In this document: in pieces, positions 1 to 12,900 of the stretch
Numbering within the stretch: the stretch's first letter is position 1
Layout: each line of letters opens with the position of its first letter
Source of the DNA: Pelargonium nanum
Lineage: Eukaryota > Streptophyta > Magnoliopsida > Geraniales > Geraniaceae
Length of the DNA: 27,840 bases
Assembly (NCBI GenBank): GCA_036897485.1
Contig: JAYMTF010000958.1
Coordinates: forward strand, 1-27,840
Direction of reading: 5' to 3'
Program-made: the position numbers and the translations under genes
The notes under the pieces: model-generated
The model's database searches: none
The model's input: the letters and a program-made list of their open reading frames with translations, nothing else
What the model was told of the DNA's origin: nothing

Positions 1-1037
1 ATTTTCCGTTAAAAGGATGGACGGAATCAAACTGTGCATAGTTCAGGGTAGTCCAAAGTTACGACCCTAAGTTTAGGATAGTAAAATTCAAAAGGTGTTT
101 AGTTCAGAGGTGCTATCTGTAATTTCCCCAATATTCTTTACAACACATCTCTTGAACCCACCATATAGTTTCTCTAAGCCTTATTTTGGGGCATAAACAA
201 CTTGGGATTCTTCTGAAGCTTCACTTTAATAATGTCTGCAGTCATTGAATCTTAAATTAATGTGATCTTTTAGGTTTCTTCAGAGGGTGCATATGTTCAT
301 GTCTTTACTGTTGGCATTGCCAAATCATCAAAAATGTCACGTCAACAAGTCACGTTGGCAAAATCGAACTACGCTAATTAATACTTTTTACTTTATTTAC
401 TCCAAACAACATTGTTTTGAGTTTTGGCTTTTGAGTGAGAACAAAACAAAAAACTTATACGTCATTTTGTCCGGTTGTAGTGAACAGTTAAGGGTAAGCA
501 AAAACATGACTAGTTGTTTAGAGGATACAAAACTCAAAAGCTCTAGTTAAAGATTGAATCTAAAAATACTGACAGTTCAAGAGGTACCAAACTATTCAAG
601 CCTAAATATAAAGACAGAAAGAAGAGACCTCACTCTGATTGGTCATAGTAGCTGTTAAGATAACAGACGACTTGAAATATCATTCTAATCAAGAATCTAT
701 TGTTTCTCGCAACATTTAGTCGTTCAGTATCAAACATAATCGGATCATACACTAGAAATGGGATCCAATGAGACCTAGCATGAATTGTTCGAAAATGTGA
801 AATTGTCATCTTTTAATTCAAGAATGGAACTGTTCCAGTTATCAAGGATAAAGCGATGCCTGAAATCTAAATACCTTGATGGTTTGCTTGCAAAAGTTAA
901 TTGTTGCAATACACCCGTAGAGAATATACGAGGTGGAAAAATCTTTCACTAGATGAACAGTCGGTGACAATCTGATAAGCCTTGACATACCATCTGAACT
1001 GAGGAGGGATACTGAAGAACATGACATCTTTTCGGAA
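1..1037. other. 3' flank of the amidase gene, with repeat-like sequence
   Basis: No convincing protein gene is visible here. The part nearest 1037 is probably 3' UTR of the minus-strand amidase gene; its end could not be fixed. Bases 1-140 contain phrasing (GTTCAGGGT, CCTAAGTTTAGG, GTTCAGAGGTG) of a kind I associate with dispersed intergenic repeats in plants, and a weaker echo lies at about 500-600 (GTTCAAGAGGTACC). The short open frames at 287-550 and 842-1123 show no family resemblance and are taken as chance. Confidence 0.4.
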
Positions 1038-4000
1038 TCATAGAGGTGCAGGTCTCCAGAAGTCAAAGGGTTTCCGATGCTGAAATGGAAAATTGCATAA
1101 GAAACAAAAGGATAGCCATACAATTGTTTGCAGCTATACGATATACTAAAACCAATTTAACGCTTATGCCCACAATTACAAACAGTAGCAACCTTTCTTA
1201 GTTACTTGTACATGCACAGGCCAATGTGCGCAATGCACCAAGTCTACCATGAATACTTTTGTATTGCCCTTTTGACACCACTCCCTCCACTCCAAAATAT
1301 GTGCATTGTTCGACTTTTTTCAAAAATTAAGGATAATATCTCTAGTGTTTTGACTTTTTCCCATGTGCCTTGTTGTAACAAACCCAAGTGTTCTTATCTA
1401 AGCGACATTGTTGGTAATTCATGTATAATTCACTTGCCAAAAAGAAAAGTGAACACTTATTCTGAGAGAAATAAATTTAGTAAGGACAGCACTTATTTTG
1501 GGACTGACGGAGTAATGTTTAATACCCAAAAAAGAAAAACGCAAAATATGAAGGCAGCATACGACTAGCTGCTGCCATTTAACTCTTGTTTTCTCTGTAG
1601 GGACCCAAATACTGGCGCTGTGCCTTTCTCATTTTGTCCTTTTAAACCTGTAGTTTCACTAAAATTTCAGTACCAGAGATGGTTTGAAGCTTACCTCTGA
1701 GATTGGCATCTTTTTCCTCACAGACTCAATCAACGAGAAATCAATATCAGCTACTGTAATTCCTGTTGACACTCGATCTGAAAACAGGATAAAATGTGAG
1801 CTTAATTTTGCTGAGTAGCTACGCATAACACAAACGTGAAGAAAATAAAAAGGACAGAGAAGTTTGCACTTAGTACTCTAATACAAAGAGAGAAACAGTT
1901 GTTTCCGAGCAGAAACACAGAACACATCTTTTTTGTTGGACTCTGACTACACAATAAATATATATGGCTTGCTATTCTCACCAGGTAATCGACCAACTAC
2001 TGTCCCCCATGGATCAATAATCAAAGTGTCGCCATAGCTTTCCCTTTTCTCACTATGTTTCCCAGCTTGTGCAGCGGCTATAACCTGTGCACATTAATCA
2101 CATCATTCCAAGATGCAGAGCAAGGGCTAGTGGCAGTGGATTGATTTGTTCCATAAACTATCTATGATAATGAAATCAAAGAAGAAGAAGAATTATGTTG
2201 AGGTAAAAGTTGACACCATACATAGCACTGAGTTTCAATTGCACGAGCACGGAGAAGAATTTCCCAGTGTGCCTGACCAGTAACTGTTGTAAAAGCTGCA
2301 GGTACTAACAAAACCTGCATATTGCAATTCAAATGCAAACATTAGGTGTCTAAGAACTCGTTGCACTGAAAAAATCATGAACACTTGTACCTGTGCTTGG
2401 TGTTGGAACCTGAGCTGCTGATAAAGCTCAGGAAATCTTAAATCATAGCAAACTGTTAGACCCAAACGTCCAATGGGGCTATCTACTGCAACAATATCCT
2501 TACCTACAAAGATTACCACTTTAGAATATTCACGTGCAGAAACCAAAGGAGTACAAACTATTTGTTGAATTTTGTAGATGGAAATGGAACCACTACCTAG
2601 GATTCCTCCCCACAACCCCAATAATGGAAGAGAAAAATCAGCAAAAATGATGTTGCTTCTTGTGTTCAAAGGCTTATATTTCAGAATTTGATCAAACATA
2701 ATAGAAGCCCTTGTACAGAAAAGCAAGTGAGGCTGAGATTTGCAGACTTGCAATATCAAGAAAATAGGAAAGAAAATTACCTGCTTCTGTAAAGCTGCTC
2801 TCTTTGTATACCGCTCCACCAGGAACATCCACGTCAAACCTTCAAGTCTTAAAAGATGTTTAGTTTTGCATTTCATAATAACTTTACAGTGATTAGCATG
2901 GAGACACAACCTCAAGATGAAATTTGTAAACTTTGCAGTCCACTAACATTACTGGCAACCATCAATTGTAACCATTCTGACATTAAAACCATCAGTCAAT
3001 GCTGCAGTCTGTATATAATGGGTGTAATTTTTTATACCACAGATAGATTTGTATATGATGGTCACTAACATAGTATTGACAGAGAGGCTTAAGAACAGTC
3101 ACAATGGTCTCAGTAAAACGAGTGTAATTTAATCCACTGCAAATATAATTCTAAAAATGAAGAGAGAGTATTTATAGCCGCTGCCAGATACAGAAGATCA
3201 AAGCCTTCTTCTATCTGATAACATATAAACATGCAAAAAGACCAGCATCTAATTCTACATAATGAAGTTTATAGATATATGAAGGCAACTTACAAGTGTA
3301 TCTTATCGTATGTGCTTTTGATGTTCCCAGCATCATCAATCAAAACATGAGTGTTACGCAAGTGTGAATCGTCAGATCCTTTTTGTTGGAAGCCCCCGAG
3401 TGACAACCAAATGTTGGTTTCTCTGCAATTCATACATGCAAGTGAGTGAGCTAATAGACTGAAAACAGGTTGTCCCTATGGTTTCATATATGTGTATGTT
3501 GCCATTGAAACCCACGAGTCCATGGCATCATTTCAAAATAAGGTGACACCAAAAAAGCATGAACAACCTAGCTGTTAAAGTCACATACCAACCAAGTAAA
3601 CGAAACCAAGACATGAAGAATGCGACTTACACAGGAATTTGAACAAAAATGAGACTTCATTAAAATTAAACAAAACTTGTTTAAGAAAAATGCGTAATAT
3701 ATGCAATCCATAAACTGAACGATTAAAGACAGAGGTCCAAGATCGGATTTACCACCTAGCAAGAGAGCAGTATTGTTGCATAATAGGTCCATCTAAAGGT
3801 TCTGCAATCTTAAGACTATCCCCTTGCTGAGCTCCGATGTAGGAGAAGGTCTCAGGTAGGCAAAGCAATCTAGCCCCAGCAGAAGCTGCTTCCTTTTTGG
3901 ATACATATAATAAAATCTATCAGACCAAGAAAACTACAAACAAGAAAATACAGATAGTAACCTTCATAATTCATATATAATAGAGCAAACCATTTGAAGC

Positions 4001-4760
4001 AACTTTTCGCAAATAATATCAAAATTCAACAAATGCTCTCACTATCTAGTGTTGATTCATTAAAAAAAAATTAATATAATTTTCATGTTTGCAAGTCAAA
4101 ATATGACCTCATTTAAAACTAAAAGACTAGGAATCCATTTCACACATTACATCCATATATTCAAACTTTATTCTTGAATCACCCCAAAATAAGCCTTTGA
4201 CAAGTCACACATGCAGTTCAAAATGTAGTTGATATCATAAAGTAATTGATGTTTCAGTTGTGGCCAAATTGAAAATGAAAATCAACTGTGAATCTACTAT
4301 TAATTTGTTTGCATGATACTTCAACTAAAACAAAACATCATCAATCTGTGATTTCATCTCGACAAAAACATAGTTTCCGATGATCAAATAGTTCAAATTT
4401 GTACAAATATTTGAATTTGAGCAACATAATTCACAATATGCAATCGTAACACCCCAACCGATCCACAATAATTAGAACACATACTGCGATTACTGTACGA
4501 TTAGTAAATTAATTAATTAACCACGCGATTAGAGTACGGATTGGAGAAGATTTTGTTACTTTAGCAAGGCGAGAGCAGGTGGCGAGGTTGGCGGCGAGGT
4601 CGTTGACGGAGGTCATCTGAGCGGCGGCGACTCGGACTGAGTTGGCGGCCATAGCTGACTCGCCGGCGGTGGCGCGTATGGAAGCGATTTTAGTGTATTC
4701 TCGGCTTAGTCTAATAGAGCTGCTGATTGGATTTGCTGTGATGCCGATACAACTTGACAT
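1038..4760 (-). CDS. Nitrilase-superfamily deaminated-glutathione amidase (Nit1-like), 9 coding exons
   Basis: Coding exons in transcript order: 4760-4560, 3892-3756, 3422-3294, 2839-2781, 2503-2391, 2314-2222, 2084-1982, 1777-1695, 1079-1038 (stop TGA). All introns are GT-AG and the frame is continuous for 960 nt, or 319 aa. The carbon-nitrogen hydrolase catalytic triad is complete: Glu81 in LPETFSYIG, Lys153 in YDKIHLFD, Cys194 in LTVCYDLRFPE. From family knowledge, plant and animal Nit1-type enzymes hydrolyse deaminated glutathione, a toxic by-product of transaminases, to cysteinylglycine and 2-oxoglutarate (metabolite repair). The first 36 residues are rich in Ser, Arg, Ile and Ala, with few acidic residues, and precede the conserved VRVAAAQM start of the domain. 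They could be an organelle transit peptide. A second in-frame Met37 would give a cytosolic form. The C-terminus HRKPFDFW is on a 14-codon last exon. A Stowaway-like MITE lies in the last intron. Arabidopsis At4g08790 is the likely counterpart. An omega-amidase (Nit2) is the main alternative, but sequence phrasing favours Nit1. Confidence 0.93.
1281..1512. mobile_element. Stowaway-like MITE (copy A), in the last amidase intron
   Basis: The left end CTCCCTCCACTCCAAAATA and the right end read in reverse complement (CTCCGTCAGTCCCAAAATA) form the terminal inverted repeats typical of Stowaway (Tc1/mariner-type) MITEs. The length is about 232 bp. The right flank is TA; the left flank has lost it (CA). 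The interior shares blocks with copy B at 11710-11934: CCATGTG, TTGTTGTAACAAA, AATTCACT and AAATAAATTT. It lies inside the intron at 1080-1694. It encodes nothing itself; such elements are moved by mariner-type transposases supplied elsewhere. Confidence 0.8.
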
Positions 4761-5354
4761 TATTTGTTTGATCCAAACAGGTCACTAACGATCTAACAGG
4801 AGTAATTTTCTTATATTTGCTCAACAGCCCTTTTACTCTTGCCGATTTTTATTACAGGTTTTGCAAAATGCCCTCCTTTATTTAAAATTCATTGTTGTAG
4901 CCGGTAGCCCAACTTGTGTTTAAATGTAGGATGGTGATTTATTTCGTCAACGCAAGGCTCAACGGGGAAGAGCATCGATACTTGAGAATCAAAACACTGG
5001 CTTTCGTTCTGTTCGTACCATCCAAGTGGGTCTGACAATACTTCTTAACGCACAAGATCATTTTTCTCAATAAGCCCGAAACATCGGGGAGGATGATCAC
5101 ATGAAACGTGACACTCAACGAGTTTGACAACCGCTACTAGCTTAGGCTAACAATAAAGGCACAAATGCTAGCAGAATCATTAAGATTAAGCATTTCTTAT
5201 GGCAGAGGGATCTTGTTGGGGGTGCTTACTATAGTTTGACAATTTGGTTTAGAGGCGGGTGAATGTGGATTTGGCATGCCTGAGATGCAACGGATCTCGG
5301 GAGTTCGTCTACCATGTTATTTTGGGCTGCGCATTTGTTATAGTTTGCTAGAGG

Positions 5355-5485
5355 GGGATGGGTTTAGTTAGCTTAGTGGATGCTTGTCAGGGGTGAAGTG
5401 AGTCGGGTAGTTGGTGGATCACAAAGATGTAGATTCAAGCCAAAAACTAATTAGCTTATATTCCTCTCTCTCTCTCTCTCTCTAT
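5355..5485 (+). mobile_element. Candidate tRNA-derived SINE
   Basis: TAGCTTAGTGG at 5369-5379 fits the Pol III A-box consensus TRGCNNAGTGG exactly. GATTCAAGCC at 5432-5441 differs from the B-box GGTTCRANNCC by one base. The spacing of about 50 nt is compatible with a tRNA-derived SINE head. The stretch ends in a pyrimidine tract, (TC)n at 5463-5483. No full family was recognised and no flanking duplication was established, so this may be a chance box pair. Confidence 0.4.
5463..5483. repeat. (TC)n microsatellite
   Basis: About ten uninterrupted CT/TC units, directly downstream of the SINE-like box pair. It is a simple sequence repeat and a likely length-polymorphic site. Confidence 0.9.
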
Positions 5486-6755
5486 ACATACACTATTTGT
5501 TCCCCATGGAAAATAATGATCACTATATTGAATAACAAAATTTAATTTCGATATCTCTTAAAAGAAAATAGAAATTAAAATTCCTTCTCACATATTCCAT
5601 ATTTGTGAGCCGTAACACACAACATGTATAATTCGTTTCACACCATTACATTAAAATAATTTAAGAAACCCAACTTACAAAATCAAATGCCTATATAAGA
5701 AAAAAAAGTTAAGAAGAAAAAGAACAAAATGTGTATTTTTGAGAAAAATAAGGACCCTTCTATATATAGGAATATCTTAGTCCTACAAGGACAGGGCACA
5801 AAGGTGTTGTAGTAGTACAAAAATACAAGCTGGTTCTATCATTTTCTTAGTATCTCATGTTGGCTCCTAAATTTATAGGACGATGACCCCTTACCAGCAA
5901 CTCACCAAATTACTATCTTCAAAATTTTAAACCCTATGTCAAAATTATCTCATGGATAGTCTTTTAAGTCCACTTTGACTTAAAAAAAAAAAGGTGGATT
6001 GGTGATGAGAGATTAGATAGGATCACTAGTATTTTATTGTCCAAATATTTTGACTCTTCTCTTGTGACTTGGTCAAATGCTACAAGTGGGAGATATACAT
6101 TTTGCATATACAATCACAAGCTTGCCATTTCGACAGAAAATGTATAATTCTAATACGACTTGTAAAACGTGTAAGTTCATGTGTAATATAGTCAATTCAA
6201 AATTTTTAAATAGCAAAATAATTCATGCATGTAACTGTCATACATGTCAAATATATGTAACGATTGAAATTGAATTGTAACCGTCCACCACATCTAACAC
6301 AAGATGAGACTCGCTACCCCACTCCCTGAAAATCAAAGTTGCCCAGAAAAACAAGATGAGACCCACTTTCCACCTATCACAAGTTAACACGTGTCTTACA
6401 TGTATTTGACCTGTAAGGCAACTGCATGTGAGAATACGATCCTTTTAAAATTACATGAATTAAAAAGCAAATTGTCGATTTGATCAGGATTCTCAAGGTA
6501 ATTCTAACTTGACGTGTCACAAACTTTAAACGTACAAATTTCATACTACTCGATCCAAAATTTAATAAAGTCTACGTGTATTACGTTAAAAATCAAAAAT
6601 CATCCGGCATATAATAAATCGAGTCAAGAAAGATCACAAAAGCAGCAAAATCGATAAACAATCCTAAAATTCAATTGCATATATCATGGTATCACTAAAT
6701 TAAAAATGAAAACTTTTTTCTCACTAAAAGGTGCCTTTTTCATTTATGTGAAGAA

Positions 6756-6965
6756 ATGGGAAGATGTAATAAGAATAAAAATGACGATAATCTCGGCATA
6801 TTTTGTGATTTTGAGTCGGAGCCAAACACTGTCTTCTCTTTCTCTCTCTACAATCCAATTCTCATAGTTCCAGTAGAGAAAACTAGAGAGAGAAAGAGCC
6901 ACCTTCTTCTTCCCCAGGATCTCTCTCCATTTCTACACCAAAATCGACCAGTCGTCTCCGTCTAA
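6756..6965 (+). other. Possible 69-codon upstream ORF overlapping the TBC start
   Basis: An ATG at 6756 opens a frame that ends at TAA 6963-6965. The last A of that stop is the first base of the TBC start codon (TAATG). It would matter only if transcription starts above 6756, which cannot be judged here. The peptide has no recognisable family and becomes Ser/Leu/Pro-rich near the end because of the pyrimidine-rich leader. Chance is quite possible. Confidence 0.25.
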
Positions 6966-9900
6966 TGAAGTCCACCAAAGCCTCCTTGAATCCTCTCCTC
7001 GCGTTGGAGCTCAAGAGGTACGTGCATACACACCACCACACTCTTCGTCGTCGTTTTTTTGCTACTTCTACTCTCTGCACCGCCACTTCGGAACCGTATT
7101 TGCTTCTCTTTCAACTACTGGGTTCTGTTTTTGGTTTCATGTTTCTTCGATCCGTCAACGCCAATGCGTTTTTGTTGTTGTATGTTCAATTGGGTTGTGA
7201 ACTTGTGATGCTGGCTTTGATCGCATCGATCGCCACTATGTTACTGATTCAGCTTCGATTTGTGGGAAATCGCGGTTGATTGCTTGGGATTTGTGCGATT
7301 TTTGCTTGGATTTTAGTTGCTTTTAGTTTGGTTGATTTGGGTTATTGGGAGTGAAATGTAGTTCGTTTTTTTGTGTTCTGGGACAATGCCGGGTTGAATT
7401 TGTGGTTTTGGTGGTAAGTTTAGTGTAATTCTGATGAGTACTTGGTTGAGAATTGTGTTATTGGGTTGGAGTCTGAAATCTGTTATTGAATTGAGAATCT
7501 GGTTGTCATTATTTGTTGAATGTTGTGTATAATTGATGGGTATTTCTTGGACAGGGATGCTTATGGGTTTGCTGTGAGACCTCAGCATGTACAAAGATAC
7601 CGGGAATATGCAAATATCTACAAGGTTTAATGCTCTCCACCTTTTTTTCTTGCCGCATTCTGGATCACTGTTTGGTTCATTAGAAAGTTTACTTAAAGGG
7701 TAAAAAGGAAAAAAAAAATAATGAAAAAGAAGTTTATGAACCATGTGTATTGCGCAATGTGTACATTAAGTCAATCGGTTATGTTAGATTCTGATTGTTG
7801 AGTCCTAATTGGTTTATATATTATGGTTCATGACTTTAATGTCTGTTTTCATACTTTTTTCTCAGCAACCAAATGGGTTTTAATGAAAACTCAACGTTGA
7901 CAAAATGGTGATATTTTGTTTTGTGTAATGCACTCTTGATTTTAGGAAGAGGAGGAGGAAAGATCAGAGAGGTGGAAGAGTTTTCTGGAACGACATTCAG
8001 AATCTGCTCAGTTGCCTGTAAATGGGTTATCTGCTGAGGAGGATAAAAAGGTTTTGCCCGATGAAGCTGAACTCACAGAGAAACAGGCTGATGATAGTTT
8101 AGAGAGTTCTGCTGAAGGTGACGATTTAAGTGGTAATAAGCCTGGTTATGATGTTTCGACTGAAAATGGTACAGAGGAGGAGATACCGTCTTCATTGGAA
8201 AAGAAAACGCATAAGGCCCAAATATGGACTGAGATTAGACCATCCCTACAAGCCATTGAAGATATGATGAGTGTTCGTGTTAAGAGAAAGATCAGTACAT
8301 CAAAAGATGCGCAAGAAAGTGGAACTGGGAAGCTACTATCTACTATTGAAGAGGCTAGATCTCCTAAAGGACACTCTGAAGAAGATTCCGAGGACGAATT
8401 CTATGATGTGGAGAGGTCAGAACCAGCACATGATGTTGCTTCAAATGATAGTACGAGTGTCTCTTCTACCGGTGCTGGCAATGATGTGGCCCCTCCAGAA
8501 TCTATATACCATTTTAAAGAAGAGTTGGAGGTTCTTGTTCGTGGTGGGGTACCAATGGCTCTTAGGGGAGAGGTAGATTTCTTTCTGTTGAACTGTCTTT
8601 TTGCATGAAGTTTTATTCTCAGTGAATTGGATCGTCATTGCTTTTTGCTTGATATTTCAGCTTTGGCAAGCCTTTGTGGGTGTGAAGGCACGTCATGTGG
8701 AGAGTTATTATCAAGATCTACTAGCTACTGAAACCAATTCTGGCAATAATGCAGATCAGAATAGTTTGCAAGAAAACAACAGTAAGGGGTCAAGAACAGA
8801 CTCTACTTGTGTGCCCGAGAATTGGAAAGGGCAGATTGAGAAGGTTAATACATCTTTGGGCTTGTAATTTCCTGTAATCTTACTATGTATGTTTATTTCT
8901 GTTTTTCCACAAGGGATCAATCTTTGCTTCCTGAGCGAGAGGATAGCAAGTTACAAATTGTGTTTACGTAGTATGGTACTATGGTGTTATTATTATCGCT
9001 TCTCAATTTGTTTTACTTGTTTTGAATGCAGGATCTACCTCGAACTTTTCCAGGTCATCCGGCCCTGGATGAAGATGGTAGAAATGCTTTGAGACGTTTA
9101 CTTACGGCATATGCTCGACACAACCCTTCAGTTGGATACTGTCAGGTACTTGGTTGTGAACATATTGTAGTTGTGGCATTTAATTTCACTGTGGAAAGAG
9201 GCTTCTGTCTGCCACTATTTGTTAGTATTTTTGTTTCTTTCTTTCTTTTCATTTCACCTCAAGTAAACATTTTCCTAGTATCCTTTATTTATAGTTGATT
9301 GGTGAGTCAACTTGCAGGCAATGAATTTTTTTGCTGGCTTGTTACTACTTCTGATGCCTGAAGAAAATGCCTTTTGGTAAGTTTTGAAATCTTGCTGTCA
9401 AAATGCCATTTAAAATAATTCTCCTATACGTATTGGATGAGAAATAGTTTGTGTTGTTGATAACATATTTTTGTGCATGGAATATGGAGAAAAGGAAATA
9501 AAGAAAAGAAGTCAGCAACTATTGTTCGTTAAAATTCTTCATTTGCTTCCTTGTGGAATACATGACTAGATGTTTATATGTGTGCAGCATCCCCTTTGAA
9601 TTGGCTGTGTGAAATATTCTATTTACAAATAGTGCTATATTATAATTCTCAGGGCCTTGATGGGAATCATCGATGATTATTTTGATGGCTATTACTCCGA
9701 GGAAATGACAGAATCTCAGGTAATTGTCTCCTACAGACCTGTTTTTTGCCGGTTAATTGGGATCATGCCTGTTTTGTTCTAAAATTAGATACTCTGCTGC
9801 AAGGTGCTCAAAATTTTGACTGAAATTGTTACATTTTTCCAGGTGGACCAACTTGTCTTTGAGGAATTGGTGCGAGAAAGATTTCCGAAATTGGGTTTGT

Positions 9901-12900
9901 TTCTTATTGTCCTATTTTGCTATTCATTTTCAAGTGTTCTTGTTGTGTGAAACTTTTTGGGTGGTTTCTTATGTCACCTTTACATCTGGTGCAGTCAATC
10001 ATCTGGATTACCTGGGAGTGCAGGTGGCATGGGTTACCGGACCATGGTTCCTTACCATTTTCATGAACATGCTTCCATGGGAAAGTGGTCAGGTTTTTAG
10101 TTGCATTTTTTTATTAGAACAGCATTTTGTTTTAAGTTGCATCTTCTTTATGTCTGTTCATATGAGATTTCACTGTATTGAAAGCCTCATAATTGATGTT
10201 GGGGCATCGTAGCTTTCCTGTAATCTGACGGCTTTCTCTTGTTTTCAGTTCTTCGAGTCTGGGATGTACTTCTTTTTGAAGGAAACCGTGTAATGTTATT
10301 TCGAACAGCACTTGCTTTGATGGAATTATATGGTACTGAGTTACAGAAAAGTTACATAGTTTATTTTACTTTGTGAAACTTAATTTTGCTCAGTGTTCTG
10401 TAGGCCCTGCATTGGTTACTACCAAAGATGCTGGAGATGCAGTTACTTTACTGCAGGCCTTGGCTGGCTCGACATTTGATAGCAGCCAACTTGTATTGAC
10501 TGCTTGCATGGGTTACCAAAATGTAAATGAAACCAGATTACAGGAGTTGAGAAGTAAACATCGGCCTTCTGTTATAGCTGCTATTGAGGAAAGATCGAAG
10601 GGTCTCCGTGCCTGGAAGGATTCGAAGGGCCTGGCCTCGAAGCTATATAGTTTCAAGAATGATCCCAAGTCACTGATGATGGAAACAAATAAAGCAGATC
10701 AAACACATGCTACACAAACAAATGGTGACTTATCCCGTTCTGACTCTGGGTCCACTAATGCAGATGAATATCATATTAGCCTGACAAGCAATGGGGAGAT
10801 AGATTCTGTTCCAGATCTTCAGGAGCAGGTGGTGTATATTCTCATTTTCTTACATTTGGTATTATTTGTCCTCTACTCTATCTAAATGAAGCATCCCATC
10901 TGTGATTGTCCATTCGCTGATGTCTGTGGCTAAGAAATCCTTGTTGACACAAAATTTGAGTATGTTGTGGGGTAGAAATATGAGAAATAATTGATTTTAT
11001 GTAATTCTTTTAAGTTGAATGGTTTATAGGAGAAAGATACAACCGATACTTGCATGATTGCCAGAATTTGCCCATCAATTTAGAGCAACAGATTCCTACT
11101 ATTTTTAATGAATTTGGGCTTTTGAATTCTGCATTATCAATTTTATGTTATGCCAAAAAGGGGTTTGTTTGAATTTTTAATGTTTGAAATGCGTGCAGGT
11201 GGTCTGGTTGAAGGATGAATTGTGCAAGTTGTTGGAAGAGAAGCGATCTGCTGTGCTCAGGTTAATATTCTTTGCTTTCTTTGTTTAGCTGTAGTCTCTC
11301 ATTCACTTAAATTCGCACCGTGTTTTGTGATCTGTACAGCAGACTACCTTATTCTGCAGAGACTTACAAGTTACATTCTGGCCACTTGTGGTTAGATTCA
11401 ATTATAAAGTAGAGTACTAAAACCTTGTACATTTTAGAAGTTAAACTGTATGTTATGCCCTGTTCAGTCATCAATCCTAGGACTGTATGCTCTTCTTGCC
11501 CTCATAGGTTATATGCTTACTCTGTCCTCTGTGTTTTGAATCCAATGTCCTAAAATTAGCACGTTTTGCGAATGGGCAGTTATTTCCGCTTTGCATCCTG
11601 TTCTGTCAAAACAAACCATTTGGGGATAAATTGTTCTCCATAGAAATTAATAGACTATCTGTGGCATGATACAGGAAGCAACATTATTTTATAGCTACTA
11701 CGAAATATACTCCATCAATCCCAAAATAAGTGTCTTGTTTGACTTTTAGGTTTTAGCAAAAATTACCGATAATTGTAAGTGTATGACTTTATCCCATGTG
11801 GTCCTATATGTCTTTGTTGTAACAAATTCTAGTTGTTGTAACTAACTTATTGGTCATTTATGCACAATTCACTGACCAAAAATACTTTGGGACAAATAAA
11901 TTTTGTGAGGGCACTTATTTTGGGACGGAGAGAGTAATTAATAACTGTGCTTTGACATTCAGTGTTCAATTTTTTTATTTTTTTTTTGCCAGAGCGGAGG
12001 AGCTGGAGACAGCTCTTATGGAGATGGTAAAGCAGGATAATAGGCGGCAGTTGAGTGCTAGGGTATATCTCATTCACCTTTTCTCATGGCATTCCTTACC
12101 TTTCATTTATAAATTTTCTTCCAAAGGGGATAGGGTGGTTTTGGTGAATTTTACCTGCCTCATCACTCCATTATTTTGCTTTCGTAGAAGAAACTTGCTA
12201 TTAAATGAACTCTCATTCTTTAAAAAGTTCCTGCGGATATCTCTCTGGTTATTATAGAACTCAGACACTATGTTCCTTCATGGATTGAAAAGTTTCTGTA
12301 TTAAGTTAAATGCGTGGTTGGTGGCAACCTAGAGTACATTGTTTGTTCACTTGTTGAAAATCTGCTTTTGATCTCCAGGTTGAGCAGTTAGAGCAAGAGG
12401 TTACTGAGCTTCGAAGAGCTCTTGCTGATAAACAAGAACAAGAACACGTCATGATCCAGGTTTTACTTTTGCTCCATTTCAATCACTGTCTATTCAAGAT
12501 AATTTCTCATCTCTTAATTTTTCATAGGTTTGTTATGGTAATTCTTAGAATGCTTATTCTGTAGGTCTTGATGCGGGTGGAGCAAGAACAAAAGGTCACA
12601 GAAGATGCTCGCAGGTTTGCTGAGCAAGATGCAGAAGCTCAGAGATATGCAGCACAAGTGCTTCAGGTATTTATTTCTTTTCATATTTTTTCTTGATGTT
12701 GCGACATAATGGCACTGTTAGCGTTGCTCGCCATCCCAGTAGAACTGATGAACTAGTTAAGAAAGTACTTACAAATCAAAGTGATTCTTATACCAAAATA
12801 CCACAGTGCTTTCAAGTTACACATTCATGGATGTGTTCTTTTTCTAATTAGGTTGATGAGATGACTAGACCGAATGGTTTGGTAGATTATTTAGCTTATC

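Larger units (their letters stand above)
4761..6964. other. Divergent intergenic region between amidase and TBC genes
   Basis: This 2.2 kb stretch holds the promoters of two divergently transcribed genes. No coding gene was recognised. The amidase leader lies just above 4760, and the pyrimidine-rich stretch at about 6830-6964 (TTCTCTTTCTCTCTC) is probably the TBC 5' leader. The middle is AT-rich, with a SINE-like pair of Pol III boxes (5369-5441), a (TC)n tract (5463-5483) and, at about 5640-5900, sequence whose minus strand has a TATA-like CTATATATAG followed by a pyrimidine- and A-rich leader. That last piece could be an old LTR fragment but lacks a recognisable primer-binding site. Confidence 0.5.

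Noticed and set aside
1206..1568. 120-residue plus-strand open frame
   Set aside because: It lies in the last amidase intron and most of it is the Stowaway-like MITE; no protein family is visible.
2235..2915. 226-residue minus-strand open frame
   Set aside because: It reads through amidase introns. Only parts of it match exons 4 and 5, and exon 6 is in another frame, so it is not a separate gene.
7313..7744. 143-residue minus-strand open frame
   Set aside because: It is antisense to TBC intron 1, exon 2 and intron 2, with low-complexity Asn/Ile/Pro content and no family.
9826..10212. 128-residue plus-strand open frame
   Set aside because: It reads through the intron between TBC exons 8 and 9; only the VAWVTGPWFLTIFMN part is genuine TBC coding sequence.
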